A stretch of DNA of 64,000 nt. It comes from Paraburkholderia sp. BCC1885. GTDB lineage: Bacteria > Pseudomonadota > Gammaproteobacteria > Burkholderiales > Burkholderiaceae. Each line of letters begins with the position of its first letter. Within the stretch, counting starts at the first letter, position 1. Below the pieces are notes generated by a model that was not told the origin of the DNA, ran no database searches, and worked only from the letters and a program-made list of their open reading frames with translations. The translations under genes were made by a program, and so were the position numbers. Location: assembly GCF_900996235.1 (NCBI RefSeq), contig NZ_CAAJGM010000274.1, positions 1 through 64,000 on the forward strand, in the 5' to 3' direction. This document shows positions 32,283 through 39,947 of the stretch, piece by piece.

Positions 32283-34244
32283 TTAGTCCTTCTTCACTTC
32301 CTTGAACTCGGCGTCGACCACGTCGTCTTCCGGCTGGCTCGCGCCACCGGCCGAGGCACCACCCGGCGCTGCACCGGCAGCACCTGCCGCTGCGCCTGCG
32401 GCACCTTGCTCGGCCTGCATGTCGGCGTACATCTTTTCGCCGAGCTTCTGCGAGGCCGTGGCCACGACTTCGATCTTGGCTTCGATCGCCGCCTTGTCGC
32501 TCGAACCGCTCTTCAGCGTTTCTTCGAGGTCCTTCAGCGCGGCTTCGATCTTTTCCTTCTCAGCCGCTTCCAGCTTGTCGCCGTACTCGGTGAGCGCCTT
32601 CTTCGTGCTGTGGACCAGCGCATCGCCCTGGTTGCGGGCATCGGCAAGTTCGCGCAGCTTGTGATCTTCCTCAGCGTTCGCTTCGGCGTCCTTCACCATC
32701 TTTTCGATTTCGGCTTCCGACAGACCCGAATTCGCCTTGATGGTGATGCGGTTTTCCTTGCCCGTGGCCTTGTCCTTCGCACCGACGTGCAGAATGCCGT
32801 TCGCGTCGATGTCGAAGCTCACTTCGATCTGCGGCACGCCGCGCGGCGCCGGCGGAATGCCTTCGAGGTTGAATTCGCCCAGCAGCTTGTTGCCGGCTGC
32901 CATTTCGCGCTCGCCCTGGAACACCTTGATCGTCACGGCGCCCTGGTTGTCGTCCGCCGTCGAGTAGACCTGTGCGTGCTTGGTCGGGATCGTGGTGTTC
33001 TTGTTGATCATCTTCGTCATCACGCCGCCGAGCGTTTCGATGCCGAGCGACAGCGGGGTCACGTCGAGCAGCAGAACGTCCTTACGGTCGCCCGACAAAA
33101 CCTGGCCCTGGATCGCGGCGCCCACGGCCACGGCTTCGTCCGGGTTCACGTCACGGCGCGGTTCCTTGCCGAAGAATTCCTTAACCTTGTCCTGCACCTT
33201 CGGCATACGCGTCATACCGCCGACCAGAATCACGTCGTCGATCTCGCCAACCTTCACGCCCGCGTCCTTGATGGCCATGCGGCACGGTTCGATGGTGCGT
33301 TCGATCAGTTCTTCCACCAGCGCTTCGAGCTTCGCACGCGTAATTTTCAGGTTCAAGTGCTTCGGACCCGACGCGTCTGCAGTGATGTACGGCAGGTTGA
33401 TTTCGGTCTGCTGGCTCGACGACAGTTCGATCTTGGCTTTTTCAGCCGATTCCTTCAGGCGCTGCAGCGCGAGCACGTCCTTCGACAGATCGACGCCTTG
33501 TTCTTTCTTGAACTCGCCGATGATGTAGTCGATGATGCGCTGGTCGAAATCTTCACCGCCGAGGAACGTATCGCCGTTCGTCGAGAGCACTTCGAACTGC
33601 ATTTCGCCGTCAACGTCGGCGATTTCGATGATCGACACGTCGAACGTGCCGCCACCCAGGTCATACACGGCGATCTTGCGGTCGCCCTTTTCCGCCTTGT
33701 CGAGGCCGAACGCGAGCGCGGCAGCGGTCGGTTCGTTGATGATGCGCTTGACTTCCAGACCGGCGATGCGGCCGGCGTCTTTGGTCGCCTGACGCTGGCT
33801 GTCGTTGAAGTACGCGGGAACCGTGATCACTGCTTCCGTGACCGGCTCGCCGAGGTAGTCTTCAGCGGTCTTCTTCATCTTGCGCAGCGTTTCCGCCGAG
33901 ATCTGCGGCGGCGCCAGCTTCTGGTCGCGCACTTCGATCCATGCATCGCCGTTGTCGGCCTTGATGATCTTGTACGGCATCAGCGCGATGTCTTTCTGCA
34001 CTTCCTTTTCTTCGAAGCGGCGGCCGATCAGGCGCTTGACCGCGTACAGCGTGTTCTTCGGGTTGGTGACCGACTGACGCTTCGCAGGCGCGCCGACGAG
34101 AATCTCGCCGTCTTCCATGTAAGCGATGATCGACGGCGTGGTGCGCGCACCTTCCGAGTTCTCGATCACCTTGACCGAATTGCCTTCCATGATCGCCACG
34201 CACGAGTTGGTCGTGCCGAGGTCGATGCCGATGATTTTGCCCAT
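32283..34244 (-). CDS. dnaK: Chaperone protein DnaK (Hsp70)
   Basis: DnaK is the ATP-driven Hsp70. The true start is ATG 34244 (M-G-K-I-I-G-I-D-L-G-T-T-N-S-C), with AGGAGA nine to ten bases upstream; an in-frame upstream codon adds a non-homologous extension. The 653-aa product has the phosphate-binding G-I-D-L-G-T-T, V-P-A-Y-F-N-D-S-Q-R-Q, I-I-N-E-P-T-A-A-A-L-A, the hydrophobic inter-domain linker V-L-L-L-D-V-T and a C-terminal Gly/Ala-rich tail ending E-D-D-V-V-D-A-E-F-K-E-V. All hallmarks are present. Confidence 0.99.
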   Translation of the reverse strand: MGKIIGIDLGTTNSCVAIMEGNSVKVIENSEGARTTPSIIAYMEDGEILVGAPAKRQSVTNPKNTLYAVKRLIGRRFEEKEVQKDIALMPYKIIKADNGDAWIEVRDQKLAPPQISAETLRKMKKTAEDYLGEPVTEAVITVPAYFNDSQRQATKDAGRIAGLEVKRIINEPTAAALAFGLDKAEKGDRKIAVYDLGGGTFDVSIIEIADVDGEMQFEVLSTNGDTFLGGEDFDQRIIDYIIGEFKKEQGVDLSKDVLALQRLKESAEKAKIELSSSQQTEINLPYITADASGPKHLNLKITRAKLEALVEELIERTIEPCRMAIKDAGVKVGEIDDVILVGGMTRMPKVQDKVKEFFGKEPRRDVNPDEAVAVGAAIQGQVLSGDRKDVLLLDVTPLSLGIETLGGVMTKMINKNTTIPTKHAQVYSTADDNQGAVTIKVFQGEREMAAGNKLLGEFNLEGIPPAPRGVPQIEVSFDIDANGILHVGAKDKATGKENRITIKANSGLSEAEIEKMVKDAEANAEEDHKLRELADARNQGDALVHSTKKALTEYGDKLEAAEKEKIEAALKDLEETLKSGSSDKAAIEAKIEVVATASQKLGEKMYADMQAEQGAAGAAAGAAGAAPGGASAGGASQPEDDVVDAEFKEVKKD

Positions 34245-34337
34245 TTTACTAATCTCCTGACTTTGATCGCTGCGGTAGGGTGCCTTGAGCCCATCTGGCG
34301 GCAAGGCAACCCGCCTTCAATTCAAACCTGCACTCAA

Positions 34338-34364
34338 CATAAGTGCGTCCGCATCGTTTTCAAG
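34338..34364 (-). promoter_or_regulatory. Candidate sigma-32 promoter of dnaK
   Basis: On the minus strand a perfect CTTGAAA (34358-34364) is followed after 12 bases by CACTTATG (34338-34345), a partial match to the CCCCATnT -10 box. It lies about 95 bp before the dnaK start, the usual distance. The -35 is strong, the -10 weak. Confidence 0.5.
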
Positions 34365-34395
34365 ACCTTGAACACAATGCGGTCTTTAATTTTTT

Positions 34396-34848
34396 TCAAT
34401 CGCCGACGCCTTGGGGATTGCCGCAATTGCCTTCAATCGACCCGCCGTCCGGGGCGCTGTTCGCGGCCTTCGCCCGAACCTTCTCCCGTGCGGCCGCCAC
34501 CGCTGCTTCGAACTGCCCGAGGCCGTGCCAGCCGGTTGCCCGGCCAAGCCGCTTGCCACGGTGAAAGAAGAACCACGTCGGCACGCCGTGCAACATGAAG
34601 CGGCGGCCCAGATCGCGGTGCTCGTAGACATTGCTGTGAAACCATCTGAGCCCGAGTGCACGAATCGCCTCGGGTTGCGCCAGCATCGCCTTCTTCGCTA
34701 TTTCACAGTTGAAGCAGTCCAGCCCCCAGAAGAACACCACGGCCAGTTCGTCGCCAGCGGCTTCGAGCGCGGCGTCGAACGACTCCGCGCTCAACTCCTG
34801 CATCTCGAACACGGCAAAGGCCGTGGCGTCGACGGGAAGGTTGGCCAT
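34396..34848 (-). CDS. Thioredoxin-fold protein with C-F-N-C motif, 150 aa
   Basis: The protein is probably a cytoplasmic redox or chaperone-linked thioredoxin-like protein. The active-site region reads F-F-W-G-L-D-C-F-N-C-E-I-A (about 39-51), so the usual W-C-G-P-C is replaced by C-F-N-C with an inserted Leu-Asp. The cis-Pro loop is H-G-V-P-T-W-F-F-F. There is no signal peptide. It lies between grpE and dnaK in the same orientation, a position that suggests induction with heat shock and a role in protein quality control. A close function cannot be assigned. Confidence 0.8.
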   Translation of the reverse strand: MANLPVDATAFAVFEMQELSAESFDAALEAAGDELAVVFFWGLDCFNCEIAKKAMLAQPEAIRALGLRWFHSNVYEHRDLGRRFMLHGVPTWFFFHRGKRLGRATGWHGLGQFEAAVAAAREKVRAKAANSAPDGGSIEGNCGNPQGVGD

Positions 34849-34892
34849 GATAGCGAGGTGTTCACCTGGACAGCTCTGAGCGAACCGGCCGG

Positions 34893-35474
34893 TTACTTCG
34901 GCTGCGCGACGGTGACCAGCGCCGGACGCAATACGCGGTCGGCGATCACAAAGCCCTTTTGCAGCACGGAGACGATCGTGTTCGGTTCCTGCTCGGCCGG
35001 CACCATGGAGATAGCCTGGTGACGATGCGGGTCGAACTTCTCGCCGGCCGGCGGATTGATGGCGACGACGCGGCCCTTCTCGAGCGCACCGTTCAACTGA
35101 CGCAGCGTCAGCTCCACCCCTTCGCGGACCTTCTGCAGGTCGTCGGAAGAGTGCGCCACGGCCGCTTCGAGACTGTCGACCACCGGCAAGAGGTGCTCGG
35201 CAAAACTTTCGATCGCAAACTTGTGAGCCTTGGCGACGTCTTCCTGCGCGCGGCGGCGCACGTTTTCGGTCTCGGCCTTGGCACGCAGGAAGCTCTCCTG
35301 CAGATCGGCAATCTTGGCCTGCGCCTCGGCCAAAGCGGCTTCGACACCTGCCGGTTCGGCGGCACCCTCAGCCGGGCTGACTTCCGGATGGGCGGCGGCC
35401 TCGGCGGCCTGGCGCGCGGCTTCTTCGGCGGGCGTGGGATTCTGGCTCGTCGGGTTCTCTTGCGTGTTTTCCAT
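34893..35474 (-). CDS. grpE: Nucleotide exchange factor GrpE
   Basis: GrpE releases ADP from DnaK. Start is ATG 35474 (M-E-N-T-Q-E-N-P-T); the longer open frame upstream covers the promoter. The 193-aa protein has a disordered Ala/Glu/Pro-rich N-terminus (1-60), a long dimerising helix (A-E-A-Q-A-K-I-A-D-L-Q-E-S-F-L-R-A, then E-N-V-R-R-R-A-Q-E-D), and the beta domain with F-D-P-H-R-H-Q-A-I-S-M and V-L-Q-K-G-F-V-I-A-D-R-V-L-R-P-A. Classic GrpE. Confidence 0.97.
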   Translation of the reverse strand: MENTQENPTSQNPTPAEEAARQAAEAAAHPEVSPAEGAAEPAGVEAALAEAQAKIADLQESFLRAKAETENVRRRAQEDVAKAHKFAIESFAEHLLPVVDSLEAAVAHSSDDLQKVREGVELTLRQLNGALEKGRVVAINPPAGEKFDPHRHQAISMVPAEQEPNTIVSVLQKGFVIADRVLRPALVTVAQPK

Positions 35475-35585
35475 GTCGCTGAAAGTCGTTAAAAAGTTAA
35501 TGCCAGGGGCGGCCGCATTGTGTACTGACGGCGCTCGTTCGAGCGTTGCAAAAACACCACAGCAGCCACCGCTCTTCGTCCGATA

Positions 35586-35613
35586 AGTTGGGGGCCTAAA
35601 GCACGATTTCAAG
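35586..35613 (-). promoter_or_regulatory. Sigma-32 promoter of grpE
   Basis: The minus strand shows CTTGAAA (35607-35613), a 12-base spacer and CCCCCAACT (35586-35594), a good match to the RpoH consensus CTTGAAA-N11-16-CCCCATnT. It lies about 110 bp before the grpE start. The upstream in-frame extension of grpE runs across it, which supports the shorter start. Confidence 0.7.
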
Positions 35614-35824
35614 CGGTCAAAACGACGTTTCTGCACCGCAGCAGTGCGGCAGAAATGCCTCGTTACAACCATTACTCTGACTTCATCAGAATGAGATTGA
35701 GCGGGGTCGAGGACTGACCTAAACTGCTCATAAGCGTCAGGGAAGGCACGTTTACCCTACCCGGTTATATACCACTTCAATCAACCCATTAAACGTTCGT
35801 TCGGCATCCTTTCGGGGGAGTACC

Positions 35825-35986
35825 GTGAAACTGACCTTCGCAATATCCGTGGTCGCCTTGGTGCTCATCGCGGGAACCACGACCATCTGCATGTCCGGGG
35901 CCGTCAACGACAGCACGACCGAATATGGCGGCGTTCACGCCACCATGGAACAACTGTTCAATCCTCACGCGAAAGTTTGTCGATAG
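35825..35986 (+). CDS. Small exported hypothetical protein, 53 aa
   Basis: Start is GTG 35825 behind a strong GGGGGAG site at 35814-35820. The product begins M-K-L-T-F-A-I-S-V-V-A-L-V-L-I-A-G, a Lys followed by a 14-residue hydrophobic stretch typical of a signal peptide or single anchor. The remaining 35 residues are small and polar (M-S-G-A-V-N-D-S-T-T-E) with two Cys. No family recognised; not a clear lipobox. Its 3' end overlaps the convergent hslR gene by 29 bp. Easily missed because of its GTG and size. Confidence 0.6.
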   Translation: MKLTFAISVVALVLIAGTTTICMSGAVNDSTTEYGGVHATMEQLFNPHAKVCR

Positions 35987-36365
35987 TGCGCCGGTCGCGC
36001 TTGGTCGGACGTCCGTGCAAAGCGGCGGCCGGTTCGCGATACGTCTTGCGCCGTTCCTGTTCCACCTGCCGCTTCACCTTGCTCTCTTCCGTCTCCGCAT
36101 AAAGCGTCTGCGCCACACTTGCCGGACCGCGCACGTCGCACATACCTAACACCTCGACCTGCCAGATGACCCGTTCGATCTCGATTTCAACGAGGTCCCC
36201 GACGCGCACGTCCTTTGCCGGTTTGACCGTCGCCCCGCCGATACGCACGTGGCCCTTATCGACAGCATCCGCCGCGAGCGAGCGCGTCTTGTAGAAGCGT
36301 GCGGCCCATAGCCATTTGTCGATGCGCAAACGCGCACCAGGTTCGGAGGAAATCCTGTAGTTCAT
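35958..36365 (-). CDS. hslR: S4-domain RNA-binding heat-shock protein Hsp15
   Basis: Hsp15 binds free 50S subunits that carry a stalled peptidyl-tRNA, helping recycle blocked ribosomes after heat shock. The 135-aa product has an S4 domain at about residues 12-75: L-R-I-D-K-W-L-W-A-A-R-F-Y-K-T-R-S-L-A and G-H-V-R-I-G-G, V-R-V-G-D-L-V. The tail is basic (R-P-T-K-R-D-R-R). Length equals E. coli HslR (133). It lies between the hemH and grpE genes in the heat-shock neighbourhood. Confidence 0.9.
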   Translation of the reverse strand: MNYRISSEPGARLRIDKWLWAARFYKTRSLAADAVDKGHVRIGGATVKPAKDVRVGDLVEIEIERVIWQVEVLGMCDVRGPASVAQTLYAETEESKVKRQVEQERRKTYREPAAALHGRPTKRDRRTIDKLSRED

Positions 36366-36416
36366 CGCTCAGTCTGGCGCCCGGCGCCCATTGAAACCGC
36401 TGTCACACCTGCCTCT

Positions 36417-37487
36417 TCACGCCTCGACCACGCCCTGCAGGGACGCCGTCTGCACCGGCCAGCCCTGCAGGTTCTGCGCGACGATCTCGCCGAGCGCGGC
36501 AATCCACGCCTGCGAGGTGTTCAGGCACGGAATGCGGTGAAACTCCTTGCCGCCCGCGTGGACGAACTCGTCGCGCACTTCCATGCCGATTTCCTCGATA
36601 GTCTCAAGGCAATCGGCCGTGAAACCCGGACAAAATACATCGGCCCGGCGCACGCCTGCGCCGCCCAGTTCCTTCAGCGTCGGCGCCGTATACGGCTGCA
36701 GCCATTCGGCCTTACCGAAACGCGACTGAAAGGTGATGCGGCATTCCACCGGGCTCAGTTCGAGCGCCTGCATCAGCAGCGCCCCGGTTTGCTGACATTG
36801 CTCGTGATACGGGTCGCCGAGGTCCAGCGTGCGTTTCGGAACGCCATGGAAACTCAGCACCAGCTTGTCGCCCGCCGCGAAGTCAGGACGGCCATGCGCG
36901 TGCCAATACTGGTGCACCTGTGCGGCCAGCGCCGCGATATAGGCCGGATGGTCGGCATATTGCCGGACGGTGCGAATTTCAGGCTGGTTGCGCATGCGCC
37001 CGAGCGCGGCAAACGCGGCGTCGAAGGCCGTCGCCGTGGTGGACGAAGAATATTGCGGGTACATCGGCATCAGCAACACCCGTTCGGCGCCCGCCAGCTT
37101 GAGCTGGTTCAGCATGTCCGGGATACCCGGCACGCCGTAGCGCATGGCGAAATCGACCAGCACGGTGTAGTTGTTCGCCTGTAGCAGATGCCGCAGCGCT
37201 TCCGTCTGCTTCTCCGTGAACACGCGCAACGGCGAGCCTTCCGGCGTCCACACCGCCGCGTACTTACGCGCCGAGGAGCGCCCGCGAAACGGCAGGATCA
37301 AAAGCCGCAAGATGAGTTGCCAGGCAAGCGCGGGAATTTCGACCACCCGCGGGTCCGACAAAAACTGCGCGAGGTAGCGCCGCACGGCCTTCGGCGTTGG
37401 AGCGTCGGGCGTGCCCAGGTTGATCAGCAGCACCGCAACACGATGGGCTGTGGCGGGCTGAGATGGCCGCTCGAGGTCGAAACGCAT
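36417..37487 (-). CDS. hemH: Ferrochelatase
   Basis: HemH inserts Fe2+ into protoporphyrin IX, the last step of protoheme synthesis, at the inner membrane surface. I start at ATG 37487 (M-R-F-D-L-E-R); a TTG two codons earlier is possible. The 356-aa product has V-L-L-I-N-L-G-T-P-D-A-P near the start, M-Y-P-Q-Y-S-S-S-T-T, the catalytic His in L-S-F-H-G-V-P-K-R and G-D-P-Y-H-E-Q-C, and F-C-P-G-F-T-A-D-C-L-E-T. All known key residues are present. It is downstream of hrcA on the same strand. Confidence 0.96.
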   Translation of the reverse strand: MRFDLERPSQPATAHRVAVLLINLGTPDAPTPKAVRRYLAQFLSDPRVVEIPALAWQLILRLLILPFRGRSSARKYAAVWTPEGSPLRVFTEKQTEALRHLLQANNYTVLVDFAMRYGVPGIPDMLNQLKLAGAERVLLMPMYPQYSSSTTATAFDAAFAALGRMRNQPEIRTVRQYADHPAYIAALAAQVHQYWHAHGRPDFAAGDKLVLSFHGVPKRTLDLGDPYHEQCQQTGALLMQALELSPVECRITFQSRFGKAEWLQPYTAPTLKELGGAGVRRADVFCPGFTADCLETIEEIGMEVRDEFVHAGGKEFHRIPCLNTSQAWIAALGEIVAQNLQGWPVQTASLQGVVEA

Positions 37488-37678
37488 AGGCAACAGGGTG
37501 AACCGCTGGCGGCGGAAAGTCGTTTCAGGTGGAATCCATTATAGCGGCGTGCCCCGCGCCACCGATACCTGGCCGTTCGGCCAATTGGCAAGCGCCGCGC
37601 CGCCCGGCATGATTACCGGCATGAGCTTCGGGTTCCTGCCGGAGATCCACAGCACGTTGTGACGGCGGCTATGCTGAC

Positions 37679-38698
37679 TTATTGCTGGCTAAGCGTGAGC
37701 GAAAGCAGCCGCGCCGTAATGTCGACAATCGGAATCACGCGGTTGTAGGCCATCCGCGTCGGTCCGATCACGCCGAGCGTGCCGACGATCTTGCCGTTCA
37801 CTTCATACGGCGCGGTCACCACGCTCATTTCTTCGATCGGCACGAGGTTCGACTCGCCGCCAATGAAAATCTGCACGCCCTGGGCGTGACTCGACACGTC
37901 GAGCAACTGAAGGAGGCTGGTCTTTTGGTCGAATACGTCAAACAGCTTGCGCAGCCGCGCCATGTCGGAAGACAGGTCGGCCACTTCGAGCAGATTTCGC
38001 TCGCCGGAGATCAACACGGTCTCACCGGCGTCGGTTTCGTCGGTGCTGGCGGTGACGGCGGCGTGCATCAGCGTGGTCATGTCGCCACGCAGTTCGTCGA
38101 TCTCTTCGCGCAGACGCCGGCGCACCTCGTCGAACGACAGGCCGGCAAAATGCGCGTTGATGTAATTGGATGCCTCCACCAGTTGCGACGGCGAGAAGTC
38201 GCGCTGGGTCGCCATGATGCGGTTCTGCACGTCGCCTTCGGGCGTGACGATGATCAGCAGGATGCGCTTGTCGGACAGGCGCATGAACTCGATCTGCTTG
38301 AACACGTGGCTGCGCCGCGGCGTCAGCACCACGCCGGCGAATTGCGACAGGCTGGAGAGCACGCTCGCGGCGGCCGCGACGATTTTTTGCGGCTCGCCTG
38401 CCTGCAGAGTGGTCTTGACGGTGCGGGTGACGGCTTCCTCGTCGGCGGCGGACTCGACGGTGAGCATCGTGTCGACGAAAAGGCGATAGCCACGCGGGGT
38501 AGGAATGCGACCCGCCGAGGTGTGCGGGCTGATGACGAGCCCCAGCTCCTCCAGATCGGACATCACGTTGCGGATAGTCGCCGGGCTCAGTTCCAGGCCG
38601 GAATAGCGGGACAACGTGCGCGAGCCGACCGGCTGACCTTCGGCGATATAGCGCTCGATCAGCGTTTTGAGGAGGGTTTGTGCGCGGGGATCTAGCAT
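37679..38698 (-). CDS. hrcA: Heat-inducible transcription repressor HrcA
   Basis: HrcA represses class I heat-shock genes by binding CIRCE operators, with GroEL as modulator. I start at ATG 38698 (M-L-D-P-R-A-Q-T-L-L-K). The 339-aa product has the winged-helix N-terminus with G-Q-P-V-G-S-R-T-L-S-R and S-P-A-T-I-R-N-V-M-S-D-L-E-E-L-G-L, then H-T-S-A-G-R-I-P-T-P-R-G-Y-R, and the C-terminal GAF-like part ending G-V-I-G-P-T-R-M-A-Y. Divergent from nadK. No CIRCE was found in its own upstream region. Confidence 0.96.
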   Translation of the reverse strand: MLDPRAQTLLKTLIERYIAEGQPVGSRTLSRYSGLELSPATIRNVMSDLEELGLVISPHTSAGRIPTPRGYRLFVDTMLTVESAADEEAVTRTVKTTLQAGEPQKIVAAAASVLSSLSQFAGVVLTPRRSHVFKQIEFMRLSDKRILLIIVTPEGDVQNRIMATQRDFSPSQLVEASNYINAHFAGLSFDEVRRRLREEIDELRGDMTTLMHAAVTASTDETDAGETVLISGERNLLEVADLSSDMARLRKLFDVFDQKTSLLQLLDVSSHAQGVQIFIGGESNLVPIEEMSVVTAPYEVNGKIVGTLGVIGPTRMAYNRVIPIVDITARLLSLTLSQQ

Positions 38699-39000
38699 GA
38701 CGGAAAATTTTAGCTTAATGATGCGACAACCGCGAGCGCTAACAATATCAGCCTGGATGGGCGGGAAATCTGGCGCAAGCCCAACCCGCGTTGGCGGGCC
38801 CGCCCAGCAAGACAACTTCTCGCGGCAATCCGCGCCCGTGGGTTCGTCGTGGCGCCGGGCTCGCCTCACGCATCCCCGTCGTCAGGACCTGAGCATTCTA
38901 ACGAGAATCCTCCGCCGCGCGCGGCGCCTGCGGCCTGCGCCGGGCGTCCACGTGGGCGCGGGCGGTTCTTTTCAGTCCCTACCTATGGTGTAATGCCGGC
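38699..39000. other. Divergent promoter region hrcA / nadK
   Basis: A weak sigma-32-like pair (CTTGCGC at 38773-38779 and GCCCATCC at 38755-38762, minus strand) lies upstream of hrcA. No CIRCE inverted repeat is present. The nadK side shows no strong consensus. Confidence 0.35.
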
Positions 39001-39903
39001 ATGCAAGCTACCAGCCAGTTCAAGACCGTCGCGCTAGTCGGGCGCAACAACACGCCAGGCATCGGCGAGCCGCTGACGGCGCTCGCCACGTGCATCGCGA
39101 AACGCGGCTTCGACGTGGTGTTCGAAGCCGACACCGCCGCGGAGATCGGCGTCACGGCTTACCCGGCCTTGCGCCCCGCGGAGATCGGCGCGCGCGCCGA
39201 CGTCGCCGTGGTGCTCGGCGGCGACGGCACGATGCTCGGCATCGGCCGCCAGCTCGCGCCGTACCGCACGCCGCTGATCGGCATCAACCATGGGCGGGTC
39301 GGCTTTATTACCGACATCCCGATTTCGGACATGCAGGAAATCGTCCCGAGAATGCTCGGTGGCGACTTCGAGCGCGAGGACCGCACGCTGCTGGAGGCCC
39401 GCATCATGCGCGGCGGCAGCCCGATCTATCACGCTCTCGCGTTCAACGACGTGGTGGTGAACCGCAGCGGCTTCTCCGGCATGGCGGAACTGCACGTCTC
39501 GGTGGACGGCCGTTTCATGTACAACCAGCGCTCGGACGGTCTGATCGTCGCCACCCCGACCGGCTCGACGGCGTATGCGCTGTCATCCGCGGGGCCGATC
39601 CTGCATCCGCAGTTGGGCGGCATCGTGCTGGTGCCGATCGCGCCGCACGCGCTGTCGAACCGGCCGATCGTGCTGCCGGACGAGTCGAAGGTGAGCATCC
39701 AGATCGTCGCGGGCCGGGACGTGAACGTCAATTTCGACATGCAGTCGTTCACCGCCCTCGAACACAACGACACCATCGAAGTGCGCCGCTCGCGCCACAC
39801 CGTGCCGTTGCTGCATCCGGTCGGCTATAGCTACTACGCGACGCTGCGCAAGAAACTTCACTGGAACGAATACCCGTCGCACGAAGACGACATCAAGCCC
39901 TGA
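39001..39903 (+). CDS. nadK: NAD kinase
   Basis: NadK phosphorylates NAD to NADP. The 300-aa product has V-V-L-G-G-D-G-T-M-L-G (GGDG motif), G-I-N-H-G-R-V-G-F-I-T-D-I, V-N-R-S-G-F-S-G-M-A-E-L and T-P-T-G-S-T-A-Y-A-L-S-S-A-G-P-I, which together define the family. Length is near E. coli NadK (292). It precedes recN, the conserved nadK-recN order. Confidence 0.96.
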   Translation: MQATSQFKTVALVGRNNTPGIGEPLTALATCIAKRGFDVVFEADTAAEIGVTAYPALRPAEIGARADVAVVLGGDGTMLGIGRQLAPYRTPLIGINHGRVGFITDIPISDMQEIVPRMLGGDFEREDRTLLEARIMRGGSPIYHALAFNDVVVNRSGFSGMAELHVSVDGRFMYNQRSDGLIVATPTGSTAYALSSAGPILHPQLGGIVLVPIAPHALSNRPIVLPDESKVSIQIVAGRDVNVNFDMQSFTALEHNDTIEVRRSRHTVPLLHPVGYSYYATLRKKLHWNEYPSHEDDIKP

Positions 39904-39947
39904 GCGGATCGCCCCAGCCGGTAACCCACGCCCACCAGACGACCTCC

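Noticed and set aside
32196..34598. 800-codon open frame antisense to dnaK
   Set aside because: Same codon-bias shadow; dnaK is certain.
38714..38746. Possible CIRCE operator (ttagc … gctaa) upstream of hrcA
   Set aside because: Spacing and inner bases do not match TTAGCACTC-N9-GAGTGCTAA.
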